A stretch of 51,083 nt of DNA from Candidatus Azobacteroides sp. GTDB lineage: Bacteria > Bacteroidota > Bacteroidia > Bacteroidales > WRGA01. A program made the translations under genes and the position numbers. The number at the start of each line of letters is the position of its first letter. The stretch's first letter is position 1. The notes under the pieces were generated by a model. That model saw only the letters and a list, made by a program, of their open reading frames with translations, did not search any database and was not told the origin of the DNA. Location of the stretch: positions 1 to 51,083 of the forward strand of contig JAJQEC010000001.1 of NCBI GenBank assembly GCA_021201815.1. The letters are read 5' to 3'. Below, one piece after another: positions 43,539 through 51,083 of this stretch.

Positions 43539-44924
43539 ATGAGACACAAATTTATTTACAGGAATTTAGCATTAGCGATTGCTTTTCTTTTTACATTAGC
43601 CACGTATTCCCAGGATGGCCCGAAGTGGGTGGAATTATTTAATGGCAAGAACCTGAATGGGTGGAAAAAGCTGAACGGCACGGCAGATTTCAAGGTTCAG
43701 GAAGGAGCCATCGTGGGAATAGCGAAACTAAATACTCCGAATACTTTTCTGGCAACAGAAAAAAAATATGGCAATTTTATTCTTGAATTTGAATTTAAAG
43801 TAGATGATTTCCTGAACTCGGGAGTACAATTCCGGAGTGATTTTAAATCTCCGAAAGGTCCGGTATATGGTTATCAGTTTGAAATTGATCCAGCCCAACG
43901 AGCATGGACCGGTGGTATTTATGATGAAGCAAGGCGAGGCTGGTTGTATCCATTGACTTACAATCCGCAAGCCAAGACAGCGTTCCGCAACGGTGCATGG
44001 AACACTGCACGGATTGAAGCGATCGGAAATACGATCATCACATGGGTAAATGGTAGTCCTTGTTCGTATATAGAAGATGATCTGTCACCGGAAGGATTTA
44101 TTGCTTTGCAAGTGCACAGTATCGGAGATGAGAAAGATGCGGGGAAAACCGTAGCGTTCAGGAATATCCGCATCTGTACTACCGAACCGGAGAAATACCG
44201 GACGGTAACCGAAAATGGTAAATTTGCGGACATACCGGAAATAAACTGCATCCCGAATACCCTTACAGCAAAAGAAACCAGCGAAGGATGGCAGTTGCTT
44301 TGGGATGGAAAGAGTACGACCGGATGGAGAGGTGCCAAAATCCCTACGTTTCCTACAGGGGGATGGTCCATTGAGGATGGTATCCTGAAGGTGCATAAAA
44401 GTGATGGAGGAGAATCCACGAACGGTGGAGACATTATTACTGACCGTAAATACAGGAATTTTATTCTGAAAGTAGATTTCAAGATTACAACAGGGGCTAA
44501 TAGTGGAATTAAATATTTTGTAAATCCTGAGCTGAACAAAGGGGCAGGCTCGGCAATCGGATGTGAATTCCAGATCCTGGATGACGATAACCATCCGGAT
44601 GCGAAATTAGGAGTAAAAGGCAACCGCACGCTTGGTTCTCTTTATGACCTGATCCCGTCAAGAAGGGACGGGGATTTTACCTTCCGGAAAAATGATTTTA
44701 ATACAGCCATGATCATCGTGAAAGATAATAAGGTGGAACATTATCTGAATGGGTATAAGGTAGTGGAATATGAACGGAACACCCAGATGTGGAAAGCATT
44801 GGTGGATTACAGCAAGTATGCCAACTGGCCTGACTTCGGGAATCTTGCGGAAGGCCATATTCTTCTACAGGACCACGGAGACGAAGTATGGTTTAGGAAT
44901 ATAAAAATAAAGGAAATTAAATAG
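43539..44924 (+). CDS. Tandem DUF1080 protein (3-keto-disaccharide hydrolase-like)
   Basis: A 461-residue exported protein. A signal peptide ([20 protein letters not shown]) is followed by two DUF1080 concanavalin-like domains. Domain one (about 28-215) starts [16 protein letters not shown], and domain two (about 245-460) starts [16 protein letters not shown]. Both contain the NSG motif region ([12 protein letters not shown] and [12 protein letters not shown]). DUF1080 proteins are linked to cleavage of 3-keto-glycosides in a non-classical glycan pathway. The frame is open to 43461, but that would overlap the previous gene and place residues before the signal peptide, so the ATG at 43539 is chosen. 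It is the last gene of the operon. Confidence 0.9.
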   Translation: MRHKFIYRNLALAIAFLFTLATYSQDGPKWVELFNGKNLNGWKKLNGTADFKVQEGAIVGIAKLNTPNTFLATEKKYGNFILEFEFKVDDFLNSGVQFRSDFKSPKGPVYGYQFEIDPAQRAWTGGIYDEARRGWLYPLTYNPQAKTAFRNGAWNTARIEAIGNTIITWVNGSPCSYIEDDLSPEGFIALQVHSIGDEKDAGKTVAFRNIRICTTEPEKYRTVTENGKFADIPEINCIPNTLTAKETSEGWQLLWDGKSTTGWRGAKIPTFPTGGWSIEDGILKVHKSDGGESTNGGDIITDRKYRNFILKVDFKITTGANSGIKYFVNPELNKGAGSAIGCEFQILDDDNHPDAKLGVKGNRTLGSLYDLIPSRRDGDFTFRKNDFNTAMIIVKDNKVEHYLNGYKVVEYERNTQMWKALVDYSKYANWPDFGNLAEGHILLQDHGDEVWFRNIKIKEIK

Positions 44925-45250
44925 CGCCAAGAATCAAGAGTCAAGAATCAAGACTATTGTTGCTCTGTTCCGGTTTTTAATGGAGAATATTCAGACTTTG
45001 GAGGGTATATTTGGGGAAATGCTCTTTTAGTATGCTTATTCAATGTATTTTCCATATATGATAGAAGTTGAAGAAGACTATTTTAAAAGATTACTTTTAT
45101 TGTTCTTTCTTCATGATTATAATAAGGATAAAAACATCCCCGTCTTTGATATATATTCTATAGACGGGAATGTTTTATTTTTTCATTTTACTTTTCAGTA
45201 AAAATAACCGGTACCTTTCAAATCTAACAGTCTTGACTCTTGCCTCTATT
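44925..45250. other. Intergenic region between convergent operons
   Basis: It holds a terminator (45131-45185) and a 12-bp inverted repeat, CAAGAGTCAAGA at 44935-44946 and TCTTGACTCTTG at 45231-45242, which flank the gap just beyond each stop codon. Nothing else is recognised. Confidence 0.6.
45131..45185 (+). terminator. Terminator of the DUF1080 operon
   Basis: A 14-bp stem with one mismatch (AAACATCCCCGTCT / AGACGGGAATGTTT) and a 16-base AT-rich loop is followed by TATTTTTTC. It lies about 205 bases past the DUF1080 stop, and the minus-strand side is A/T-rich, so it could also serve the opposite strand. Confidence 0.75.
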
Positions 45251-47473
45251 TTACATTTTCTTCGCTTTGAGGCGCAAACTGTTTGTAACCACACTTACAC
45301 TGCTGAATGCCATTGCTGCTCCTGCGATCATCGGATTTAACAGAAATCCGGTAAACGGATAAAGGATACCGGCAGCCACAGGAATACCTATCACATTATA
45401 AATAAAAGCCCAGAAAAGGTTTTGCCGGATGGTTTTGATGGTCATTCCGGACAACCGGATAGCTTCAGGTATTTTCATCAGGTTGGAAGATACAATAGTT
45501 ATTTTCGCTACATCCATCGCAATATCACTCCCCTGCCCCATGGCAATGCTTAAATCGGCCTGTGCCAACGCGGCACTATCATTAATCCCGTCTCCGGCCA
45601 TGGCAACAATATATCCTTCTGCCTGCAGCCCTTTGACAAAATCTGCTTTCTGTTGTGGTAACACTTCCGCCTGATAATGGTTGACACCGGCTTTTCCCGC
45701 GACCTGTGCAGCCGTCTCTTTATTATCTCCGGTCAACATATATACTTCTATTCCTTCTTCTTGTAATTGTTTAATTGCTGCCATGGAAGAATCCTTTATC
45801 TTGTCCGTAATTCCTGTCACCGCAAGGGCTTTCTGCTGGTCGGCAAACCAGACGACAGTTTTCGTATCCCTGCTCAACAGCGTAGCTTTTTCTTCCAGTT
45901 CTTTCTCTATCAGAATGTGATTTTCCGAAAGGAATTTGCGGGTACCTGCATAATAAAGTTTTCCTTTTACAGAAGCCCGGATGCCTTTTCCGGTCACACT
46001 TTCAAAATTGTCTGCTCTTATCACCGGCATCTCACCGAAATAGTCGGTAATGGCTTCCGCAAGCGGATGTTCGGAGAGTTTCTCCATGCTGTAAAACACA
46101 TCCTTATCTACTTCTTTGTTATTCAGCCAGTACAGATCGGTAACCATGGGTTTTCCTTCTGTCATAGTACCGGTTTTATCCAGGACAATGGCATTCACTT
46201 TTTTCGCAATCTCCAGGCTTTCCGCATCCTTAATCAGAATTCCTTTTTCCGCTCCTTTTCCGATAGCCACCATAATTGCTGTAGGAGTAGCCAACCCCAG
46301 GGCACACGGACAGGCGATAATAAGCACGGTTACCATAGCCAATAACCCATGGGTAACTCCATTCACAGGATCAAGAACCAGCCAGCAGATAAAAGAGAGA
46401 AAAGCAATTCCCATGACTATCGGCACAAAAACCGCAGCAATTTTATCTACCAGTTTCTGAACGGGCGCTTTACTGCCCTGGGCATCCTGAACCATCCGGA
46501 TAATCCGTGAAAGCATTGTGTCCGAACCTACCTTTTCTGCCAGAAAAGAAAAACTTCCTTTCTGGTTAATGGTACCTGCAAAGACAGCCGTTCTCTTTTC
46601 TTTCAGTACAGGAAGCGGTTCTCCACTAAGCATACTCTCATCTACGTAGGAATTACCTTCTGTCACCGTTCCATCGACAGCAATCTTTTCTCCTGGTTTT
46701 ACAAGAAGGATATCTCCCTGTTCTATTTGACTGGAGGGGACGGTTGTCTGCTTCCCATCCGGATTTATTCTTGTAACAGTGTCCGGTTGCAGTCCCATCA
46801 GTTTTTTTATTGCCGAAGCTGTATTTCCTTTTGCTTTCTCTTCCAGCAAACGACCGAATAGTATAAAAGCAATAATGACACTGGCCGCTTCAAAATAAAC
46901 ATGCGGATGAATTCCTTTTGAAAGCCAGAACTGCGGGAATACCATATTAAAGAGACTGAAGAAATAAGCAATCCCGGTACTCAGTGCAACCAGTGTATCC
47001 ATATTGGCAGACCTGTTCCGAAGCTGCTTCCATGCCTGGATGAAAAAGCTGCGTCCCAACCAGAAGACAACGGGAGTGGACAACAGCCACATAATCTCGT
47101 TGGCGTAAGGAATATTCATAAAGAACATTCCTATCACCACAATAGGCACAGAAAGAATAAGAGCCCCCATTGCCCGCTTTTTCAGATTCCGGAATTTTTC
47201 CTGATGCATCTTTTCCATTTCATCCATGTAACTTTCGTCGGTATTGATTACCAGATCATACCCTGCCTTTCGGATGGCTTGTCGGATTATTTCAGGAGAA
47301 GTGAGCGTCGGATTATATTCCACCATGGCAGTGGCTGAAGCATAATTTACAGCAGCTTTTTCAATCCCCCGCAGCGTATTAAGTTCCTTATCAATCTTTG
47401 CAGCGCATGCCGCACATCCCATATTCAGGATGGGGAAAGTAGCTTTTATCATGTTGTTTTTTGCCATATCCAC
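45251..47473 (-). CDS. copA: Copper-exporting P1B-type ATPase
   Basis: A 740-residue heavy-metal ATPase that exports Cu(I) across the inner membrane. One N-terminal metal-binding HMA domain has GCAAC (Cys20, Cys23). The membrane metal site is CPC in IACPCALGLATPTAIM, the P1B-1 (copper) signature, supported by the downstream NVIGIPVAAG and MAFSSVSVVTNSLRL helices. The phosphorylation site DKTGTMTEGK, the TGES-type motif (LSGEP), HPLAEAI, MLTGDNKETA and GDGINDSAALAQ are intact. An in-frame ATG two codons later is an alternative start. An AraC regulator with a metal-binding CPHC motif is transcribed in the same direction just upstream. Confidence 0.95.
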   Translation of the reverse strand: MDMAKNNMIKATFPILNMGCAACAAKIDKELNTLRGIEKAAVNYASATAMVEYNPTLTSPEIIRQAIRKAGYDLVINTDESYMDEMEKMHQEKFRNLKKRAMGALILSVPIVVIGMFFMNIPYANEIMWLLSTPVVFWLGRSFFIQAWKQLRNRSANMDTLVALSTGIAYFFSLFNMVFPQFWLSKGIHPHVYFEAASVIIAFILFGRLLEEKAKGNTASAIKKLMGLQPDTVTRINPDGKQTTVPSSQIEQGDILLVKPGEKIAVDGTVTEGNSYVDESMLSGEPLPVLKEKRTAVFAGTINQKGSFSFLAEKVGSDTMLSRIIRMVQDAQGSKAPVQKLVDKIAAVFVPIVMGIAFLSFICWLVLDPVNGVTHGLLAMVTVLIIACPCALGLATPTAIMVAIGKGAEKGILIKDAESLEIAKKVNAIVLDKTGTMTEGKPMVTDLYWLNNKEVDKDVFYSMEKLSEHPLAEAITDYFGEMPVIRADNFESVTGKGIRASVKGKLYYAGTRKFLSENHILIEKELEEKATLLSRDTKTVVWFADQQKALAVTGITDKIKDSSMAAIKQLQEEGIEVYMLTGDNKETAAQVAGKAGVNHYQAEVLPQQKADFVKGLQAEGYIVAMAGDGINDSAALAQADLSIAMGQGSDIAMDVAKITIVSSNLMKIPEAIRLSGMTIKTIRQNLFWAFIYNVIGIPVAAGILYPFTGFLLNPMIAGAAMAFSSVSVVTNSLRLKAKKM

Positions 47474-47553
47474 TTTTATTATTTAACTGGCAATGGATAA
47501 AACAGGTAAAAATCATTCTTCCTGCTCCGGACAAATGCCATTCTTCAACAATG

Positions 47554-47561
47554 CAAAGGTA
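47554..47561 (-). promoter_or_regulatory. -7 promoter box of copA
   Basis: The minus strand reads TACCTTTG (TAnnTTTG), 80 bases before the copA start. It suggests that copA has its own promoter separate from the upstream regulator gene. Confidence 0.55.
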
Positions 47562-47659
47562 AGAATCCTACCTGCATTCTTTGTTACATAATTTTAATTT
47601 TGATTTATATCATTTTAAGCCATCTGGCAAAGGAATAAAGAAAAGGATTGGTAGAAATC

Positions 47660-48238
47660 TTATAGCTGATCCAAAGGTTTGCGCCTATTTTCTTTTATTT
47701 TCTTAAAATGACTGGGAGTAAGCCCGGTTACTTTCTTAAACTGCGCACTCAGGTGAGCTACGCCGGAGTAATTGAGAAGATCAGCAATTTGGTTTAATGT
47801 AAGCTCATTATATACCAGTAATTCTTTCGCCCGTTCGATTTTCTGTGCGATAAAATATTTTTCAATGGTTATATTTTCTATTTCCGAAAACAGATTACTT
47901 AAATAAGTATAGCTGTACGGAAGCTTTTCTGTCAGGTAATCGGATAAGTTGACTTTGAGCAGGCTGTTATTTCTATGCACCAGTTCTATTACCGTATTTT
48001 TAATCTTCTCTATTAATTGCTTTCTTTTATCATCCATCAGTTTAAATCCGAAGGGAAGCAACATCCTAGCAATTTTCTCCCGCTGAACAGCGGATAATGG
48101 TTCCGGGAAAATAACTTCTCCCAGATTTACCTGTGAAGGACGGAATCCCATTTTTACCAACTGATCCCTAACGACCATGATACAATGCGGGCAAACCATA
48201 TTCTTTATATAAATTATTTCCTGCTGGTCCGAAAGCAT
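47660..48238 (-). CDS. AraC-type regulator with an HMA-like CPHC metal motif
   Basis: A 192-residue regulator. Residues 1-70 look like a metal-binding HMA fold: EIIYIKNMVCPHCIMVVRDQ with Cys16 and Cys19, then LVKMGFRPSQVNLGEVIF. The rest is an AraC-type DNA-binding domain (about 85-190) with SYLSNLFSEIENITIEKYFI, LTLNQIADLLNYSGVAHLSA and the ending TGLTPSHFKKIKENR. A copper-responsive control of the neighbouring copA is the natural inference. It is shorter than classic AraC proteins because the sensor is only an HMA unit. A TATATTTG box (48243-48250) ends only 4 bases before the ATG, so the mRNA may be nearly leaderless. Confidence 0.88.
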   Translation of the reverse strand: MLSDQQEIIYIKNMVCPHCIMVVRDQLVKMGFRPSQVNLGEVIFPEPLSAVQREKIARMLLPFGFKLMDDKRKQLIEKIKNTVIELVHRNNSLLKVNLSDYLTEKLPYSYTYLSNLFSEIENITIEKYFIAQKIERAKELLVYNELTLNQIADLLNYSGVAHLSAQFKKVTGLTPSHFKKIKENRRKPLDQL

Positions 48239-48242
48239 ACTA

Positions 48243-48250
48243 CAAATATA
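48243..48250 (-). promoter_or_regulatory. -7 box next to the HMA-AraC start codon
   Basis: The minus strand reads TATATTTG, a full TAnnTTTG match 4 bases before the ATG at 48238. It implies a leaderless message, unless translation starts at a later codon. Confidence 0.4.
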
Positions 48251-48304
48251 CTATTAAAAAAGAAGCCGGATGAAATTATCTTTCTGTTCCAACCATATTT
48301 CTCT

Positions 48305-48312
48305 TACCTTTG
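48305..48312 (+). promoter_or_regulatory. -7 promoter box of the Fur-family gene
   Basis: TACCTTTG (TAnnTTTG) lies 91 bases before the ATG at 48404. Between them is a palindrome, TTTGTT-TTGCA-AACAAA (48362-48378), a possible operator in the leader. Confidence 0.5.
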
Positions 48313-48403
48313 CCTTTGATTTCTTATCTCTCTTCTTATAACAAACAAGGAGAACTATTTATTTGTTTTGCAAACAAACAATACTGACTATTAAACAACA
48401 AAA

Positions 48404-48823
48404 ATGCAGGAGTACGAAGAAAGATTACTGGCAAGAGGGATAAAACCTACCGCTGTAAGGATCCTTATCCTTAAAGCAATGCTCAGTTATTCCCAGGCTT
48501 TCAACCTTGCCGACCTGGAAGCAGCCTTAGACACCGTGGATAAATCTACTCTGTTTCGTACCATCATGTTATTTCACGAGAAATTATTGATTCATAGTAT
48601 TGATGACGGTTCGGGTTCTGTCAAATATTCTGTCTGCAATAAAAACTGCATGTGTGCCATTGATGATATGCATGTTCATTTTACCTGCAGCCATTGTAAG
48701 AAAACATTCTGCCTGGAAAGTATTTCCATTCCCCGGGTTTCCCTTCCGGACAACTTTCTACTTCAAAGCGTAAACTTTGTTCTGAAAGGACTTTGTGATC
48801 AATGCTCAAAACTTGCAACCTAG
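48404..48823 (+). CDS. Fur family transcriptional regulator
   Basis: A 139-residue metal-dependent repressor. The N-terminal winged helix (about 1-80) includes GIKPTAVRILILKAM and STLFRTIMLFHEKLL. The C-terminal dimer and metal-binding domain has HVHFTCSHCKKTFCLES and CDQCSK. The two CxxC pairs form the structural zinc site. The context, next to a Zn/Cd/Pb-type ATPase 53 bases downstream, points to zinc or another divalent metal (Zur-like) rather than iron. A dyad, TGCAAC-CTA-GTTGCA, covers the end of this gene and precedes the ATPase promoter. Confidence 0.92.
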   Translation: MQEYEERLLARGIKPTAVRILILKAMLSYSQAFNLADLEAALDTVDKSTLFRTIMLFHEKLLIHSIDDGSGSVKYSVCNKNCMCAIDDMHVHFTCSHCKKTFCLESISIPRVSLPDNFLLQSVNFVLKGLCDQCSKLAT

Positions 48824-48828
48824 TTGCA
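48814..48828. promoter_or_regulatory. Dyad TGCAAC-CTA-GTTGCA, candidate Fur-family operator
   Basis: A perfect 6-3-6 inverted repeat spanning the stop codon of the Fur-family gene, 12 bases before the -7 box of the ATPase gene. Its position is right for a regulator of that promoter. The binding protein is an inference. Confidence 0.55.
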
Positions 48829-48840
48829 CAATATATCCTG

Positions 48841-48848
48841 TACCTTTG
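48841..48848 (+). promoter_or_regulatory. -7 promoter box of the Zn/Cd/Pb ATPase gene
   Basis: TACCTTTG (TAnnTTTG) ends 28 bases before the ATG at 48877. Confidence 0.6.
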
Positions 48849-48876
48849 TTATATATAAAAACAAAAACAGGATCGT

Positions 48877-50829
48877 ATGTCAAATATACAGAAACCCACT
48901 CTCTCTCCTATCTCTCAACAGTGCGGTTGTTCTCATTCCCATTCACATGGAAATAGGAATCAGCCGGTATGGCGCAGGTATCTTCCGGCAATAATCAGTT
49001 TTTTCCTGCTTATAACCGGGCTCGTCCTTGATCATCTGCTTAAAAGCAGCCTGTTTACAGGATACTACAGAGTAATATGGTACATCCTTGCTTATCTCCC
49101 GGTAGGTCTTCCGGTATGGAAGGAAGCGATTGCATCAATCCGTCACAAAGACTTTTTCAACGAGTTTACACTGATGACAATTGCAACGCTTGGTGCTTTT
49201 TTTATCAGGGAATATCCGGAAGGCGTCGGTGTCATGCTCTTTTATTCTGTAGGAGAATTATTCCAGGAATCAGCCGTAACCAAAGCACAGGGTAATATTA
49301 AAGCACTGCTCGATCTTCGTCCCGATAAAGCAACGGTACGTAGAGGAAATATATATGAAACTGTTTCTCCGGAAACCATCGCAGCCGGAGAAGTCATTCA
49401 GGTAAAAGCCGGGGAAAAAGTATCTCTGGATGGTGAACTTCTTTCACCGGTAAGCAGTTTTGATACTTCGGCACTGACCGGAGAAAGCATTCCCAGAACA
49501 ATCTGGCAGGGCGAACAGGTATTGGCAGGTATGCTGAATATGGATAAAGTAGTAGAAATTAATGTCCTGAAAAGATATGAAGACAGTTCCCTTGCAGGCA
49601 TCCTGCACATGGTACAAAATGCAACTGAAAGGAAAGCAAAAACAGAGTTACTGATCCGACGGTTTGCCAAGATATATACCCCGCTTGTTTTCTTTATGGC
49701 ACTGGCAATTACCATTATTCCCTGGTTCTTTCTATCCGGTTACCAGTTTGAGACATGGCTGTACCGGGCACTGGTCTTTCTTGTGATTTCCTGTCCATGT
49801 GCGCTGGTAATATCCGTACCATTAGGTTACTTCGGGGGAATAGGGGCTGCTTCCCATAATGGCATTCTGTTTAAAGGGGCAAATTTCCTGGATTTGATGG
49901 CTTCTTTAAAAACCGTGATTATGGATAAAACAGGAACACTAACAAAAGGAGTATTTAATGTACAACAGGTAGTTCCTGTGTCTCCGGAAAAAGAATCTTT
50001 TCTGGAAATACTGATCGCCCTTGAAAGTAAATCGAATCATCCGGTAGCAAAAGCGATTGTCAGATACGGCATGGAAAATAACATTCCGGTTCTTCCTGTA
50101 GAAGAAGCATCGGAAATAGCCGGGCACGGGATCTATGGCAGGATCAATAATATACAGGTACTGGCGGGAAACAGCAAACTGATGCAGAAGTATGGAGTGG
50201 ATTACGACAAAAGGATTGACCACATTCCGGAGACATCTGTTATTGTTGCTATGGATGGGAAATATGCCGGCTATGTAACGATTGCCGATGAACTAAAAGA
50301 AGATGCGCAAAAAGCCATAGAAGGAATGCGTCAACAGGGAGTGGAGCATATTGTTTTACTGAGTGGGGACAAATCTTCCATCGTCCGGGAAATCTCCGAA
50401 CAACTTGCTATAAATACCGCGTATGGAGAGTTACTTCCTGAAGATAAAGTAACACATATAGAGGCTATAAAAGCTACGGCGCAGGGAACAACAGCATTTG
50501 TCGGAGATGGCATCAACGACGCGCCGGCACTTGCGTTAAGTGATATCGGGATAGCGATGGGCGGCATGGGTGCAGATGCAGCTATTGAAGTGGCAGATGT
50601 GGTAATCCAAAGCGACCAGCCATCAAAAATACCGGTAGCGATCCGGATTGCTCGCAGGACAAAACAGATTGTGATTCAGAATATCGTGATGGCTCTTGGC
50701 ATAAAAGTAGTCATATTAGTACTTGCTACCTTGGGAATGGTAAGCATGTGGGCAGCCGTTTTTGCGGATGTAGGCGTAGCCCTTCTGGCGATCTTGAATT
50801 CAGTGAAAATACTGCGGCAGAAGTTCTGA
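48877..50829 (+). CDS. zntA: Zn/Cd/Pb-type P1B ATPase
   Basis: A 650-residue heavy-metal exporter. Instead of an HMA domain the N-terminus has a Cys/His-rich tail (CGCSHSHSHG, Cys16 and Cys18) that may bind metal. The membrane site is CPC in SCPCALVISVPLGYFGGIG, the P1B-2 (zinc, cadmium, lead) signature, in contrast with the CopA of the neighbouring operon. The phosphorylation site DKTGTLTKG, HPVAKAIV, LLSGDKSSIV and GDGINDAPALALSDIGIAMG are intact, and the final helix has the Asp of FADVGVALLAILNS. It lies 53 bases after the Fur-family gene with its own promoter box and a dyad operator candidate. The gene name is by family only. Confidence 0.93.
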   Translation: MSNIQKPTLSPISQQCGCSHSHSHGNRNQPVWRRYLPAIISFFLLITGLVLDHLLKSSLFTGYYRVIWYILAYLPVGLPVWKEAIASIRHKDFFNEFTLMTIATLGAFFIREYPEGVGVMLFYSVGELFQESAVTKAQGNIKALLDLRPDKATVRRGNIYETVSPETIAAGEVIQVKAGEKVSLDGELLSPVSSFDTSALTGESIPRTIWQGEQVLAGMLNMDKVVEINVLKRYEDSSLAGILHMVQNATERKAKTELLIRRFAKIYTPLVFFMALAITIIPWFFLSGYQFETWLYRALVFLVISCPCALVISVPLGYFGGIGAASHNGILFKGANFLDLMASLKTVIMDKTGTLTKGVFNVQQVVPVSPEKESFLEILIALESKSNHPVAKAIVRYGMENNIPVLPVEEASEIAGHGIYGRINNIQVLAGNSKLMQKYGVDYDKRIDHIPETSVIVAMDGKYAGYVTIADELKEDAQKAIEGMRQQGVEHIVLLSGDKSSIVREISEQLAINTAYGELLPEDKVTHIEAIKATAQGTTAFVGDGINDAPALALSDIGIAMGGMGADAAIEVADVVIQSDQPSKIPVAIRIARRTKQIVIQNIVMALGIKVVILVLATLGMVSMWAAVFADVGVALLAILNSVKILRQKF

Positions 50830-51014
50830 TGGTATAGAGGTAAAAGGTTTTAAGTAATTATGGAAAGGTTGTCTTTTTATTTTATTATTTTGTTCAACCC
50901 ATACTACTTTGGTATATATGCCGTGGGTTAACCCTTCCCCTTTTCCTACGGAAAAGGTACTTCCCTTCACGGAAGGGAAGAGTCCCGGGTATTTCATCTT
51001 TTGTATGCATACAT
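50830..51014. other. Gene-free stretch with back-to-back hairpins
   Basis: It holds the inverted repeat AACCCA (50896-50901) / TGGGTT (50924-50929). Two perfect hairpins in a row follow: CCTTTTCC-TAC-GGAAAAGG (50939-50957) and CTTCCCTTC-ACG-GAAGGGAAG (50960-50980). No T run follows, so termination is not certain. No gene is seen. Confidence 0.65.
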
Positions 51015-51067
51015 AGATGAGCTGCGCATCAACTCTCCCCTCGAAGAAGATACTATGTAAATAATCA
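51015..51067 (-). repeat. Right copy of the 53-bp inverted repeat
   Basis: The reverse complement of this segment matches 1-53 at 49 of 53 positions. It is preceded by the paired hairpins at 50939-50980, which have no counterpart visible at the left end. Confidence 0.85.
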
Positions 51068-51083
51068 AATTTGTTTTGCTAAA

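Noticed and set aside
44935-45242. Insertion-sequence ends made of CAAGAGTCAAGA / TCTTGACTCTTG
   Set aside because: The 307-base interval contains no transposase and no target duplication. Short TCTTGACTCTTG-type repeats arise readily as simple sequence.

Overview
The window comes from a Bacteroidales bacterium (phylum Bacteroidota). Evidence seen in the sequence: many genes are preceded by the Bacteroidota -7 promoter box TAnnTTTG; ribosome-binding sites are not visible; several secreted proteins end in type IX secretion (T9SS) sorting domains; and typical Bacteroidales families are present (BspA-like leucine-rich repeat protein, DUF1080 proteins, TIGR02757 protein, S9B dipeptidyl peptidase). 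T9SS tails point to a family such as Porphyromonadaceae, Dysgonomonadaceae or Odoribacteraceae rather than Bacteroides itself; that placement is inference.

Layout. 1-5.7 kb: aspS and a 1202-residue secreted leucine-rich repeat protein, both on the minus strand. 6.1-13.9 kb, plus strand: indolepyruvate:ferredoxin oxidoreductase (iorA, iorB), a lipoprotein, dipeptidyl peptidase IV, lipoyl synthase (lipA), and a membrane protein fused to a degenerate Nudix domain. 13.9-17.0 kb, minus strand: a secreted-protein cluster in which two related propeller-like genes are each broken by one small lesion (a one-base insertion in a T run and an in-frame TAG). 17.6-29.7 kb: a 12-kb integrative element inserted in the 3' end of tRNA-Asp(GTC). 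29.8-39.4 kb: alpha/beta hydrolase with a divergent AraC regulator, an alpha-oxoamine synthase with its own AraC regulator, a 1.3-kb gene-free stretch with a repeat array, a fibrinogen-like surface protein, a TlpA-like thioredoxin and a TIGR02757 protein. 39.6-44.9 kb: a five-gene operon with two exported Gfo/Idh/MocA oxidoreductases, a small membrane protein, an ApbE-like protein and a tandem-DUF1080 protein; it fits export and 3-keto-glycoside chemistry. 45.2-50.8 kb: metal homeostasis, with a CopA copper ATPase next to an AraC regulator carrying a CPHC metal motif, and a Fur-family regulator next to a Zn/Cd/Pb-type ATPase.

The most interesting part is the element at tRNA-Asp, which reads as an anti-phage island. 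From left to right it carries a tyrosine recombinase, a nucleotidyltransferase-HEPN gene split by an in-frame TGA, two small unknown genes, a three-gene Pycsar-like operon with two unlike class III nucleotide cyclases and a PycTM-like membrane effector, an IS21 remnant, two excisionase-type HTH genes, a hairpin-rich region and a 24-bp tandem array. It ends with a defence reverse transcriptase (best match DRT2/UG2) preceded by a ~316-nt candidate noncoding RNA closed by a perfect 14-bp stem, then a Fic protein. The displaced native terminator of the tRNA gene is still visible just beyond the right att site.

The two ends of the window carry the same ~53-bp sequence in inverted orientation.
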